Shown: positions 1 through 12,000 of the stretch, piece by piece
Numbering within the stretch: position 1 is the stretch's first letter
How the letters are laid out: each line of letters begins with the position of its first letter
Assembly (NCBI GenBank): GCA_022606135.1
Contig: JABYQN010000001.1
Coordinates: 744,001 to 808,000, forward strand
Origin: Fomes fomentarius
Lineage: Eukaryota > Basidiomycota > Agaricomycetes > Polyporales > Polyporaceae
DNA: 64,000 nt
Direction: 5' to 3'
Notes under the pieces: generated by a model
What the model saw: only the letters and a program-made list of their open reading frames with translations
What the model was told of the DNA's origin: nothing
Database searches by the model: none
Made by a program: the position numbers and the translations under genes

Positions 1-306
1 GGCCGCCAAGGTACGAGGATCAATGTGGGCGCAAGTGTTGTGGGATCCGGAACGCGGCTCCTCATCCAAGCCTTCAAGGTAAAGGGCTTTGATATGCGCC
101 GCGACGTGGGGATGGGTTTGGATAAATGCCAGGAAATCGTCAAAGTTTTCCGGCCGTCGGACGGATATGATGTCGAACAGTTGGCGGCGGGCGGGTTCAG
201 TCCATCCCCTGCATACCAGACTACAAGCTGCCAGAGTTTCGACCTGGTCCGTTTCTTCAAAGATGATGTCAAGCAGCTCATTTGGAAGACGGGCAGTGGG
301 AAACAT
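1..306 (-). CDS. F-box protein, N-terminal part (runs off the window edge)
   Basis: On the minus strand an open frame of exactly 102 codons runs from the ATG at 304-306 to the first base of the window, so only the N-terminus is visible. It opens with an F-box pattern: LPNELLDIIFEE near residue 7, then a Leu/Cys-rich helix with LAACSLVCRGW and an Arg/Gln-Leu-Phe element near residue 45. This matches basidiomycete F-box proteins, which bind Skp1 and present substrates to SCF ubiquitin ligases. The stretch after it (FIQTHPHVAAHIKAL) fits the start of the leucine-rich part of such proteins. The same F-box layout is seen in the gene at 53.1-54.9 kb. The substrate is unknown. Seen: frame and motif. 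Known: F-box role. Inferred: membership of the expanded agaricomycete F-box/LRR group. Confidence 0.75.
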   Translation of the reverse strand, partial: MFPTARLPNELLDIIFEETDQVETLAACSLVCRGWTEPARRQLFDIISVRRPENFDDFLAFIQTHPHVAAHIKALYLEGLDEEPRSGSHNTCAHIDPRTLAA

Positions 307-802
307 GGCGTCGCTACCCTATGAGATCAGAATGTTTGCATAGACAGGAAGTACGAGAAGGGACTTACCAGAGTCAGCGTAGACAGTGGCAGACTGCAGT
401 GGAAGAGACAAAGGTGAAATTCACATCAGAAGTTGAAGTTCGAACTTGGATACAAGCGCTTCATCGGATCCCGCCGGCCCGGAGCCGGTGGCATGTTGAG
501 GACTCATGATGAATGCTTAAACGCAACCAGAACGGGAGTAGATAGTACAACATGAATGAACATTTCTGTGGCACAACAGCTAACGAGTCCGTGATGATGT
601 TACTTGTCCGGTGAGTCCGTGAATGGGTCCATATCCGTAGTACTACAGCAGCAAAGTCCTCCGAGTCGAACGCCCTATCAACATATATCTTAAGCACACT
701 TGCGCACTGTGCGCAACGGATCTACAGGATATCAGCGAAAGTTCGAGCTCAACTCAACTAGAATTCAGCCAATGAGTACTCACCATGGGGATGTGGTATT
801 CA
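307..802. other. Intergenic, nothing recognised
   Basis: About 500 bases lie between the F-box gene start and the cerato-platanin stop codon. They should hold the F-box promoter (both genes are on the minus strand) and the cerato-platanin 3' region. The short frames here show no family motif. Confidence 0.5.
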
Positions 803-1219
803 TTAAAGCCCGCACTGCGACGCATCGACCTGCTTCGCAGTGGTGTCGATCCGGCCCAAGAACTTCCCCTGGTTGTTCGTCAGCGTGTTCATCGCCTCGA
901 GTGCGATGTTGAACCCGGCATCGGTATGATCGACCGCGAGGACGTTGATGCTCTTCCCCTTGTACGTCAGCTGCCAGCACGAGCCGCACTGCTCTGAGTT
1001 CCAACCCTCCACGGCTGCCGCGCCGCCGATGTTTGGGAACTGCGGGAGCGAGCCGAAGGTGTCGAAGCCCTTGTGGATGAGCCCGTTCTCGCCGTCCGAG
1101 CAGGCGACAGTCGTGAGGCTGCCGGCCTTGTTGTCGTACGTCTCGTCGTAGGAGACGGTCACGGCGAGGGCGGAGGAGGCAAGGGCGGCGAGGGCGAAGA
1201 CGATGCGGGTGAGCTGCAT
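803..1219 (-). CDS. Cerato-platanin family secreted protein
   Basis: A single uninterrupted frame of 138 residues. Residues 1-19 are a signal peptide (charged start, Ala/Leu core, Ala-Leu-Ala before the likely cleavage site). The mature part of about 119 residues has the cerato-platanin marks: VSYDETYDN at the start, CSDGENG near residue 40, the GFDTFGSLP segment, CGSCWQL near residue 78 and a C-terminal Cys at 136. The four cysteines (40, 78, 81, 136) are the family set that forms two disulfides. These proteins have a double-psi beta-barrel fold, are secreted, bind chitin oligomers and act at the cell wall, at air-water surfaces and as elicitors in plants. Length is normal for the family. 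A TATA-like box lies about 115 bases upstream of the ATG. No intron or break is seen; the family call is firm, the biological role is not. Confidence 0.93.
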   Translation of the reverse strand: MQLTRIVFALAALASSALAVTVSYDETYDNKAGSLTTVACSDGENGLIHKGFDTFGSLPQFPNIGGAAAVEGWNSEQCGSCWQLTYKGKSINVLAVDHTDAGFNIALEAMNTLTNNQGKFLGRIDTTAKQVDASQCGL

Positions 1220-1333
1220 GATGGAGGTGGAGGTGCGGCAAAAGGGGGATGAGTGAGAATGGGTGAATGTGAGTGAGGCGAAATGCGAGAGAGCAATGGA
1301 TGACTGCTGTCTTTGGAGCTCCTCAGACGCATA

Positions 1334-1341
1334 CTTTTATA
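1334..1341 (-). promoter_or_regulatory. TATA box of the cerato-platanin gene
   Basis: TATAAAAG on the minus strand, about 115 bases upstream of the cerato-platanin ATG. It would leave a 5' leader of roughly 80 bases. A strong TATA box is typical of highly expressed secreted fungal proteins. Confidence 0.6.
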
Positions 1342-2880
1342 CCGAGTAGCCGTCGGCGATGGTGGCACCACTGTGAAAGTGCCAGGAGGTGCGGTCCAGA
1401 GCAAGGAACGGCGAAGAGGTCCGAGGCCATGACGGGTGCCGTACTCCAGAAAGACGTCAGTCACCTGAACGAGGTTGATCTCGAGGCTCTCAGGTCTCAT
1501 GAGACCACCTCACGGGCATAGGTTCGCCGTCTGGATGCATACATCCGCCAAAGTGGATAATCGGGCAATCTCCTCCGTCTGCCAGGCTCATAGCCTCTTC
1601 AAGTGCAGCTCTGACCATTCTCTGTTCTGCGGCGATGGTCACTTTACTGGATAGTTGGCCGGTCATGCAGTGAATGAAACACTAGCACTCACTGCGCATA
1701 GCACACAGCAAACGCCGAAGGATCACTGCATTGATGATCGGCGATACGCCGGTCAGTACGGCAATTACCTGAGTGCCTCCCCCGAATGTTGACATAAGGC
1801 TATGCGGCAGGCTCACATCGTGGTTGATCGTTCGCGCATGCAGGACGCCTAGGCGTGACGCAGGACAAGCGAGTCAGCGCTGAAACGTCAAGTATTGTAT
1901 AGAAAGCAGTTCTATCTCATCACTTACTATCAGAAATAGCTTAATAGAGTTGTAGACAACTCAGGGAAAGGCCTAGATCTTCCGCAAAAGGTCCGAAAGG
2001 CGTGACGGGCCGCTCGAGAAGAATCTATTCAGGAGCGGCCGCGTGAGATCAAGGCATAACCAAAGTCAAGTGCATTCCGGACGGGTCTTACCCTCTTTCG
2101 ATATCAATGTTGGCCAAAAAGTGCTCTGTAGGGCTTGTCTGCAGCAACGGGCACTGAAGGATGGATGTGTACGTGAGTGCGAGGAGTACTCTCGCGCGAT
2201 GTGCGCCAAATGAATGGAGCCCATCTAGTGCAAGCATAAGGAACTGTCCGACTGTCCTCTTCGCGTGATGCGCCGCACAGCACATACGGTTGGTTATCCA
2301 ACTTAAACGAGTGTGTGCACCGTAGAGGGGTGTAGCATTCATTGTGACCGAGTGTTCGCTGTCAGTGCTCGTATCAGTACAGAAAGCTTATCACCGACAT
2401 GAACCGATCTAAGTCAGTCCAGAGGTCTCGACAGTGTACAGCAGCATGCTTTCGATCACATACCTCGGCAATACATAAAAGCTGAAGGCCCACTGTGGGT
2501 AAGGAGCCAACATGTCCGAAGCTTTCCATTGTGAGACTTGCCGGATTTGCGAAAGGCAGAGTCATAGGCTCTTAGTTCGTAATATGGAATCCCAAACGAC
2601 TGGACAAGCGCAATGGGATCTTCCCCCTAGCATTTCACCTTGAGGTGTTGACGGGGAGGACACCCAGGTCGATTACACGTTTACAGGTGATTGTGGCTCT
2701 TCCGAGTTGATTTTCTGTCACGCTCAGCCAGTACGTCCAATATTGGCAGAGTTTTGTGACTGCGGATGACCGGCCCGGGTACCCTCGCGGCGCGGCGCGC
2801 TTCGCAATCTGTCGAACGCGCATTGCTCCTTTCTAAACGACATTACTCCTCACTCCGCTCGTGAGGTGCTGCAAGTCATC
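1342..2880. other. Gene-free stretch
   Basis: About 1.5 kb with only short frames and no recognisable motif on either strand. It lies between the cerato-platanin promoter and the decayed MYND gene. Confidence 0.4.
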
Positions 2881-3842
2881 ATGAAATCACACTCCATACA
2901 CATCTGGACTACGACACCGTCTATGGACGACTTGCAATGTGTCTTCTGCCAGAAATCCGGAGCTCGCAGCGCCGTTGAGAACATGCGGCGGGTGCTCCAT
3001 CGCGCTCTACTAGTACTGCAGTAAAGAATGTCAGAAATAAGCTTGGCCTTCTCACAAGTCAGTGATTACTATCTCTCCGTGTCTAAGCTTGCACGTCTGA
3101 CCTACTCAAGGCACTTTTGTCGCGTCGAAAATCTGACCCTGATGCACAATACATCATCGGAGATGGGTCGCTTGGCTACTCGTCTGGGTTTCGAAGCACG
3201 AGGTGGAGGAGTGGATGAATGCGCTCAAGGACACCTTGGAACGCATGACATGCGCACAGATCGCCCTTCGAGGTGGCGTCGACTTCCACATCACGACTCC
3301 TCGTGCCGCGTTCATCTGGGCCAAACCCCGCCAAAGCCTTTGATATCTCGTACATCGATACCGTGCACAAGGACAAAGAGATCTTACTGCGGGGTTGCTA
3401 GGAGGAGGTGAAGGAAAGTTGTGACCGAGAGACAGCGCGTATACGCAGCAGGAACCACCACCCTAATTTTGTTGGTGTTATCGCCGTCGTCGTCATCGTC
3501 GTTGGGACCGGTATCACTCTGTACCCCCAATTCACCCTGTTGAGACCTCGTGGCATCGACGACACCGCTCTCGACGAGGCTACGCGCACTGGTCTTCAGG
3601 ACTTCATCAATCTATGCAAGGCCGGCATCTCCTACGGACACTCGTACTACGCTCCTCCAGGCCACGATCTCCCAGAACCTTTAGTCGGACACCTTGTTCG
3701 GCGGTCGAAGAGGAGCTGGAAGCGGGTTCCTGTCAAGGGCGCGCCTTGGGATATGATGGCGACCTACATGGCTGAACGGCCCAACACGTTCAAATCCGGT
3801 CTCAGTCCCCACACACTATGGTTGCTTGCGCATATGGTGTAA
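2881..3842 (+). pseudogene. Decayed MYND zinc-finger gene
   Basis: This is a broken member of the MYND family found intact at 37.6-43.7 kb. An ATG at 2881 (or 2923) leads to CVFC, the first zinc-ligand pair. The second pair, CGGC at 2984-2995, is shifted by one base relative to it. In that frame the finger continues to YCSKECQK but carries stops at 3011 and 3038. The usual donor after the finger (CACAA then GTCAGT) is still visible near 3053. The second exon is recognisable from about 3340, with HKDKEILLRGC, then an in-frame stop where the paralogues have a Trp, then NFVGV, FTLLRP, LQDFINLCKAG and RRSKRSWKRVPV. It ends at TAA 3840-3842. The homology to the intact genes is read directly. That it is dead follows from a frameshift and at least three stops. 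Confidence 0.8.
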
Positions 3843-4149
3843 GGTAACACTTATGAATACATATGGGATGAACCGCCTTTTTGAATTCCTGGCAGGAGTA
3901 TCGTATAGTGCCGATGTCCGTCTGTAGCCTCGTCCCCCAGCTATGATCTCGTGCATTGACAAGCTACTTTGTGCACAAGCACCTATGCTTGCGGGCCCGT
4001 AGGCAGTCAGCTGGTTATGTGCACCCCGCCAAATAACGCGTCGCATCGCGTGTGCATCGATGTCGATAGGCAACTTGAAAATGTCGTCTGGCAATATAAG
4101 ACCCTAGAGTTCGCCTTCGATTAACCCTCTTCCCTTAAATACACCCTCC

Positions 4150-4920
4150 TGCACGATGCCATCCACCATCATGTTTGGGTGCGATGCATCTCTCTCTTTA
4201 TCTAAACTTTAGTCCCAGTCGACACTGCCTCTGAGGTTGAGGCCTTCACTTCCCAACCCTCGATCGTCTTCTACATCCTCGCCATCATCACCTTCGGCGT
4301 CTGCCGTCTGCCTCACGGGTATTCGTCTCTCCAGCTTATCATTATTGCAAACGCTCATCATGATCTTCTAACACACCAATACACTGCTGGCTGTAATATG
4401 GACTGCAGCGGGCTGGTTAAGTAAGTCGATTTGTCTTCACTAATCGCCCACAAGGAACCTGAACATCCTCCAGTTCATCGTGGATGCACGCCATATCCGC
4501 CATGCATATTCACGTATATGCACTTCACGTCACTCATCGGTACGCATACCGGGTTATGCGAGGTGTGAGTACATGTATTCTTGCATCTGTTGAGACATTC
4601 GCCGGGTGGGTTCTCCGTTCCTCCCACCCATCGGAGTCGCCATCTAGTTCACCGTCATTTATAGTACTTTATTGATGGGTGCCCTCTCGATGGTGGTCCT
4701 TGGTATGGTGTACGCTCTCATGGTTGCTATGAGGTCCACATGGATGTGCCGTGGTTCCCCGTCTCCGTGGACCATGGTAGGCTGGCTTTGTGGATAGTGC
4801 CAAGTACGTCGAACTATGCGCTACTTGGTGATCTCTCTATCAACACACTCCTTATATCAGCGGCGATGGGAGGATATGTTACTGACAAGGCCAGAAGGTA
4901 AGATACTCTCCAAGTTCCAG
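4150..4920 (+). pseudogene. Decayed membrane-protein-like sequence
   Basis: Several short coding-looking blocks on the plus strand are separated by splice-like signals and stops. One near 4250 reads SIVFYILAIITFGVC, which is strongly hydrophobic. Another at 4650-4730 reads FTVIYSTLLMGALSMVV and continues hydrophobic, but only after an in-frame stop at the codon before it. A third at 4733-4898 is open for 55 codons and ends at a plausible GTAAGA donor. This looks like the remains of a multi-spanning membrane protein with introns. I cannot name the family; fungal receptor-like membrane families are possible. Confidence that it is coding-derived is low. Confidence 0.25.
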
Positions 4921-5017
4921 TAGCTCGGATGTTCTTCTAGTACATGCAGTGTTTCTGTACTCGTTGACACCGATACAATCCCAATCTCTTGGGGCTGCAC
5001 GTGCGAGACTCTCTACC

Positions 5018-6559
5018 CTAGCACCGGAAAGCATCAGCAAGAAAAGTATGACCCTTGAGCTCTTCCGCTGTCGCACGCTCCTTGTAATCGAATCGCAGAC
5101 AGGCACGGATGAAATCCGCTGCTTTCTTGATCTCATCCTCCGCGAGGCCTGGTACCTTGTAGTTCGCCATAGCGGTCTCGAGGGGCACCGGGATGAGTTC
5201 TGATACGCGCCGTAAATTCCCTGTGTAGGCCGCATTCATAATATCGGACAGGAGTGTCAGACTCCATAGGTCACAACGAATGAGGTGGCCGTGTCAACAA
5301 CGCACCAGCATCGTCGAAGAAGTCCTTCCGGCGTTTGGCACGGTGCAACATGGACTCCGGAAAGGACTGTCCGGTGAGCTCCATCATCTTCGCTAGGTGG
5401 TCATCTTCCGCCGTCCAGTCTTCGCCCTCCTCCGGCTGGAAGAGCCACCGCCCGACGAGGAGTTCGAACGTCTGTTTGTTCAAGATTATCAATCCGCCGC
5501 TGAGCTTGAGATGGTGATGTGTGGGAGGGGAAACCCACAATACAGCCGACAGCCCATATGTCAACACCTGGTCCAAAGTCCGAACCGATGATCGTCTCTG
5601 GTGCACGAAGCGCGAACGCGCCAAAGCAATCCGTTGTTGGCTGCTCCCCGGCGCGTTGCGCTGCAGGGCGTTTCGTCAATTCGTAAGGTCCTGTCTGAAG
5701 AGTGCGCATACAACCACGCACCGTGGCCGAGATCGGTCAGGTAAATGGTCATTGTTTCAGCTTCGAATGCACTTGTATCCCACGTATAACGATGGGGGAT
5801 TGGCTGCGATTTGACGAGCGGGTATGTCTGACCGTCGAGGTTCACGTCCCCTTCGACCTTGGGAGGGCTGGACTCGAGATAGTGGCGGAGATCGTCGTCC
5901 GAGGAGTATAGCGAATTTCCAAAAAGTAAATTATCCATCTTGACATCTGTAGTTCGCACGGCATCAGTGGATTGTCTTGATAGACACGTGAGGGACACCG
6001 CTATCATGGCTCACCAGTGTGGACGATGCGCATTTCATGCAGTTGTGCAAGCGCATCTACCAACATAGCGACAATATTCCTGGCTATGTACGCCGGGAGC
6101 GCCTTGTGAGGCGAGGACCGGCGCAGAGCGGACACGGAGGTGCTGTACAGATCCTGGACGAGGCAAAGGTGTTTTCCCTTCGGACCCTGCTCAACGAAGC
6201 TATCGCGCAGCATGGGCAAATAGTCGGTATCGTTTCGAGCGGCAATCATTTTGAGGAACTCGAGTTCGCGAGTCTGGCCTGCATCGTGACGCGAGCTAGC
6301 GTCGATGGTCAGGATTTTGACGGCAAGATATTTGTAATAAGGTCTGATGTGGCAGTGAGTAGAATGTCAGAAGAGGCTGGGTTGGTGCTCACTCGTGTTG
6401 CTCGTCCTGGACAAGCCATGAGGACGAAGACACGCCCTCGCCGAGTTTACGAAGGATTTTGTAACGTCCAGAGAGGAGGGTAGCATTGATGCGGGCTGGA
6501 AAGTAGTCCGGGTCGAACCTGTGCGGTGTAGAATTCGAAGCTGCCGTGGCAGAGGGCAT
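5018..6559 (-). CDS. SRPK-like protein kinase
   Basis: Six exons on the minus strand: 6559-6393, 6343-6015, 5946-5722, 5690-5539, 5471-5306 and 5220-5018, giving 413 residues in frame. Kinase landmarks appear in order: RYKILRKLGEG (glycine loop), AVKIL (ATP lysine), HTDVKMDNLLF (catalytic loop; the HTD form is typical of SRPKs), LTDLGHG (DLG in place of DFG, also SRPK-like), FALRAPETI and DIWAVGCI. The tail RATAEELKGHTFL closes the domain. SRPKs phosphorylate SR-type splicing factors, and agaricomycetes carry many divergent copies; the substrate here is unknown. Start choice: the Met at 6559 precedes the family-like DYFPARI segment, but the frame stays open up to 6754. Odd: the third intron would be only 31 bases (5691-5721), unusually short. 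It could instead be an insertion that breaks the gene. Confidence 0.82.
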
Positions 6560-8865
6560 GTCGCAGGTTGGAGGTCGTAGTCGTAGTCTGAGATCCGTAG
6601 TCGGTTGGGGATGAAGTGCCGAATCCAAACCCACGTTGAACTTGACGGCGCGCGAGGATAAGGGAGACCTGGAAACGCCACCACACCTCCGTTCCCTGAT
6701 GCAGGACTTTCCATGAGATGTGATACAACTAGTAGGTAGTACGGGCGTCTCCACTTAGGGGCCCTCGCTAGCGCTAATTGCTCTACCGACTCTCTGACCG
6801 TCTACATATTCGACTCAACAGCGTTGCAAACCTTGCGGTTGCGCACCGGGTAAATATGGCGAGTGGGGCTACAAATCGTCTCACTACTGAAACACACTGT
6901 ATTGCAGCAAAGATCTAGAGTGTCGAAAAGCGGACTGGCAAGAGTCTTGCCAGTCTACAAGTACTCGGATGCTTGCACTGACTACACTTATTTGTTCTCA
7001 TTGGACTCCGAGAACAGGTACAAATGACACCTCGGCGGCGGACATCTTCACGCATCCTCGCAAAGCCCATCGCTCATATGTGCGGATATTCAACGGTATG
7101 GCTACCCTTCTCTCCCGGCTCTCTCTACAGCCCTACCCACGTTCATCGATGCCCATCCATGGGCACTCATTGCGTACACGATGGCCGTGGTCCTTTCGAA
7201 ACGGCGGCATTGAGTCAGAATCCGCGCAAGATAATCCGCTTCCATCTCGTCCGCGCCAGTCTTGCGGAGTGCAAGTGCTTCAAGCTCGCGAGTGTGTACT
7301 ACCTCGTCTGCGACGAATATCTCGCCGCCGGGCGCCGCGAGAACAGGACCGACTTTGACGCGCAGACCGCGCACAGTCTCGCAAACTACCAACCCAAATA
7401 CGCACCTAACATGGATCGGCGGCTGGCGGGCGTGATTCGACCTGGAGAGGATCTCACCACAGCATACCGCGATCTTCCCGCTATTCGATCCCAAAGGCGT
7501 TGATGGAGCTGAGCTAGCACCAGACGCTGCGCGCAGCTTGCATTCATACCTGCCCAGATTCTGCAGCGCCAGTAGCAACAACCGCTTTCCACTCCCCGTC
7601 ACTCTCCCTGGTCGATTTGTTCCCGCTGACGGGGCCTGGACGTGGAAAAGGTACTTTGCGGATTGGGACTCGGGCTATCGCCATGGTCGACACAGACAGC
7701 TAGACGAAGCCTTAAATCACTTTGGTTCAGGCTTATTCTCCTATGAGACACCCTCACTAACTGTGCGACTGCTAGCACCTAGTCCAACAGGGGAATAGGA
7801 GTTATTCCGCCTCTCACTCGCAACGCATTGACGTCCATGGGGTCTGCTTGTAATTCATGGCTCCTTGCTTATACTTGACGATCATATCTTCCCAAATTTG
7901 ACCGCCTTACTGCTACACCATGCATGACCACTTCACTCTTTCCTATTCGGCCTCCTTGTCCAACCGCCCGCTGCACACCAATTGAGAGCGCGGAATGCTC
8001 AAACAATGTCTCGATGGAAAACAGCCGTCTCTTGTCTTTGTTGTCATAGATGTCTAGGCGTTTGTACGAAGAGCGATTTGTGCGGGGATAAGGGAACGCT
8101 CAGACTAGCGTCGTCTTCTTCCCCTCTCGCGCGGCTGACCCCTGCTACTGCGCACCGCGTTGCCAAGCTTCTCGTAGGGCTCTGCCCGCTTACCCAGCTC
8201 GTGCTTCGTGTGGAGCGCGAATGAGAAGGATTGGCATAGCCTCCGTCCAAGGTGCACTGTATTCCTCCGATCAATATCACTGTAACTCTGAAGTTCTTGT
8301 AGCGCAGGAACCAGGGCTACATTCATTTCAGCGGCCAGATATCTAACCTCACCTGCATACAACAACTCCCAACTCACACATGATCCTTCATCGACCGTGT
8401 CTGCAGCTCGTATGGCATGACAAGAAGGGATGTCCGGGGTCACAGAGAACAGGACATAGACGACTCGGACAACTTCGTGGTCGGCAGTTAAGGAGGCTTC
8501 TGCGCGCATTAACATCGATTGATTATGGGGCGATGACTGTGGTTGTCCACAAGGAGGCTGGCTACGAGGATAAGAATAGCCAGAGACTCACTCGAATCTG
8601 GGGCGGGCGCGCTGCGGTTTCGTGGGCCACGTCGTCCTCAAGTCAGCTGAAGGATGTGATGGATGGATCAACGTGACCCTGGAAGTGTCTGTTAACAGTA
8701 CTTGATTCGCATGAGCCACAACAGCCTGGAATACACCGTGCCTGCGTGACCTGCGAAGCGGACGCTCGTGAAGCACCCTTGAAGAACTCGTGACACGCGT
8801 CCAGCCATGCAACCCATCCATGCCCGCGACCGAAGGCAAGGTAGTAAGTCTTCCAGCCGCATCTG

Positions 8866-9075
8866 TGTGAACGGCGAAGGGCCACGCACGCACCCCCGAC
8901 GACCGTCACGCGACCCTCGAGATCTCCACCATGATGCGCGAAGGCGGCAGATTTTCCCGCAGTCTGTCTATTCGTCGAGGAAGAAACCGGTTCGAAGAAA
9001 GAAGCACAGTGTGAATCTGGAGAGCGTACGTACTGAATACGTACGAGGGCTATAATGCCACTATCTTGATCGTGC
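8866..9075 (+). repeat. Dispersed repeat, copy 1
   Basis: This segment matches the reverse complement of 27475-27720. Shared blocks in the same order include CCACGCACGCACCCC, ACGACCGTC, AGAAGCACA, AATCTGGAGA, ACGTACTGAA, TAATGCCAC and GATCG. The middle is more diverged than the ends. No open frame or terminal repeat identifies the element type. Confidence 0.6.
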
Positions 9076-12000
9076 TCGCTGCTGCGCGTACGTAGGGTTC
9101 CCACTGGAGATTAACGTGGAAAAAGTCACGTCGCCGTTGCGGCGTTGTGGTCGAATCCCGCGCACGAACCCCCTGAGAGCGTTCTTTGCGGGCGTCCAGC
9201 GAAGGTCCCTCTCGGGGAGGGAAGAGGGTGCATGAGCCTGAGGGTTCCAGCAGTCCGATTAGACGGCCTGTCCAATCTCGGACCAGTCGTGCGCGCACCG
9301 ATAGCTAACGCCCATACGGGAACTTCGTGTCGCTATATAATAGGAATACGGCCGCATGCACCGATCCCGTAGCGAATGTCCCTCACAATATGCTTTGGGG
9401 GTGCCCGGAGGGTACACTGTGCATATGATGTCAGCTATGTCTGCAAATGTCAGACAACCCAGGCCTCGTTTCCGTTCGTCACCGATCGCGAATTCCTGTC
9501 TCATAAGAGGGTACCCGGTAAGAGGGGGTGGTTGTACTAACGACCGTCCCGATATGCTCAGCGTGCCCAGTATACTTGGCGCGCGGCTGCGATGGCGGGA
9601 CGGTCGCACCCTACAAATTCGGCCCTTTGCCAAGCATTAAGGAGCGACAGAATGTGTCCTTGGACGATCATTCAGGTGTGGTGAATGACAAACCCGTCCG
9701 TCAACCTTGTGTCGTACAGTCAGGATCGTCCGCAATAGCGTAAATCGCGAACAACGCATGATTCGCATGCCAAGACATGGCACCAAACGGTACCTAAACG
9801 AAAGCGATTCAAGACAGGTTCGAAGCTGTAGCCTGTAGGACGCGTTACTGGTGGTGCCACTGTTGCGATTTTACGTACAAGAGGACTGGCGACGACTCAC
9901 CGAACCTAGGCTAGACTCTCGAGCAATCTATGCTTGCAATATTATCGTGGGGCAACGTTGAACGGTGTAACCCCGAACTTTTAGTAACGTCTATTGGCCA
10001 CAATTCATGTCGAGGTGGCAGGTGGGTCTAGGTCTACTGTCCGGTCGCCTGTGGGAAGCCAACTTCGAAGCCCCAAGGATATGTAGTTCGAGATTTCCAC
10101 TTACGCTACGCTTCCTTCTTTAGATGCATCCGTATTTCACTCGCCTCGCCTGGTCATCACCGTCATCTCGAGGGCGATGTGGAGCCTCGGTCTTTCCATT
10201 CCCAAGGACACTGGGAGTTCCCATCTGCAAACGTCGGTTATGTAGCATGCGAGGGGAAAACGATGAGACGAGAATAAACTTTCCAATGTATTCTCGACCG
10301 GCGCCCTCTAGACAAGCCTTGATGACTGCCAGGCCTCGCCCCCGAATTAGAACTCGCAGTTGTCAGCGTCCTAGGTGGGAGCCTGGCGCAATACCAACAT
10401 CAAAATCTACAGGGTACATGCCTGTGAATACAGCAAGGGACCGGTGGAATCTCCGCCGTTTGAAGATCAAGTTGCTGGACACCTCGGGCAACGGGCAACG
10501 ACGTGCAAGGCAGAGACGCAGAACTGACGTCTGTTACGATGTATTGGTATTTCTAGATCTCGACGTCTCTCCGTATTTAGAACTCCACCGGAATTGAGAG
10601 TAGGGTGTACAGTACACACATACCTCGACACACGACTTATTGATAGCGCGTCCGATACCAACTGAGGGCGGGGCGATACAACGGGCTTGTAAAATGACGC
10701 GGCGGGGAAGCATCACCATCCATGGTAGAGGTCACGGCTACGTCCCGGACAGGAGTCAGATGGGCACGCTCAGGATCGGTACGTGCTCCCGAGCTTCGTA
10801 GAGGATATGGGCGTCCGCCTCCAATGCATCCTCGTTATCCCCGTCGTTGGGCGTTGAGCTCCGGCCACAGCGTGTGCTCTAGAAGAACCCAGATAATGAA
10901 CGGGCTTCTGCTTCTGCTTCGATGCGATGCGATCCTCGCGATATCGTCGGCGGGCCTGTTGGGCGGTTAGCGTACTGGGGTGTCCACTGCTGATTCGGAT
11001 GAGAAGGCGGCGGCGTGACTGGAGAGGCGAGTAATCCAAGATGCTTCCGCGAAGCATGCTTCATTGATCCCTGTATGCACTGCACTGGCGGCGACATCGG
11101 GACGGAGGCGAGTATAATCGATTGTACGCAATGTTGACGCTTTGCGGACGGCGGCTCTCCGGGTCCGAGCAAAGCTGTGGGGAAGATGAGATCGCAATTT
11201 CGCCGCGTCATAGACCAACGAAGGCAAAAAAAAAAAGCACTCGGGAGGCAGGGACGGAAGAACGGCGGCTTCAGGCCCGGAGGCCTGAAGGTGTGATTCT
11301 TCAGTATATCTGCGAGCTCCTTCAGCCCCTGCCCTACCCACCCTCTTCCATGATGATCCTTTGCAACTAGCTTTTGAAGAGACGAGTCCCGAGGATGTGC
11401 CGACTTCGCCTTCTGTGCCTGTGTGTGTAACGCTAGGCGTAGGATTGGCGAGACAGTGAGGACCGAAGTCGAACCCTGAACGTCGACGGTGAACCATTGA
11501 GATTGCGTGGTCGGTCGCGACCTGTTTCCCCAACACCCTACGACATGTCTCATCGCACTATTGCGCTCGAGGCTGATGAGGCCCATGATAATGTTGGTAC
11601 ATCAGCAGAATGCAATCATGTTGAAAAATGCTAGCCTACGTTCTCACCATAACTGATGCGTCCCAATTGTTGCTCCATCTCCTCCTCGCGTGCGATAGTT
11701 GATATCAACACCAACCTCGCCAAGGCTGGTCCAGAAGGTGTACGACCCATGGCGACGCGCCCGCCATATGTATTGAGAGCACCTCTCCGTGTGCACGCTC
11801 GTGTCGTCCGCCGCCACCGGTGAGAATTGGGCAGCACTGGACAACGCTACCTGACAAAGACCCGAGTTAAATCCTGTTCAGGCGCAATAACTAGTGGAAG
11901 GAAAATAGATTTCCCTCTCACCTGCGTCGGCCGTGCCTTTTGCCTCCGTGGTGCAGATAAGCAAAGTCTCCACCCCACTGGCGCGCACCGACCATACGCG

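Noticed and set aside
7102..7602. 166-codon minus-strand frame as a gene
   Set aside because: Coding-like composition, but no motif, no supported exon partners and a competing frame on the plus strand. Mentioned only in the gene-poor region entry.
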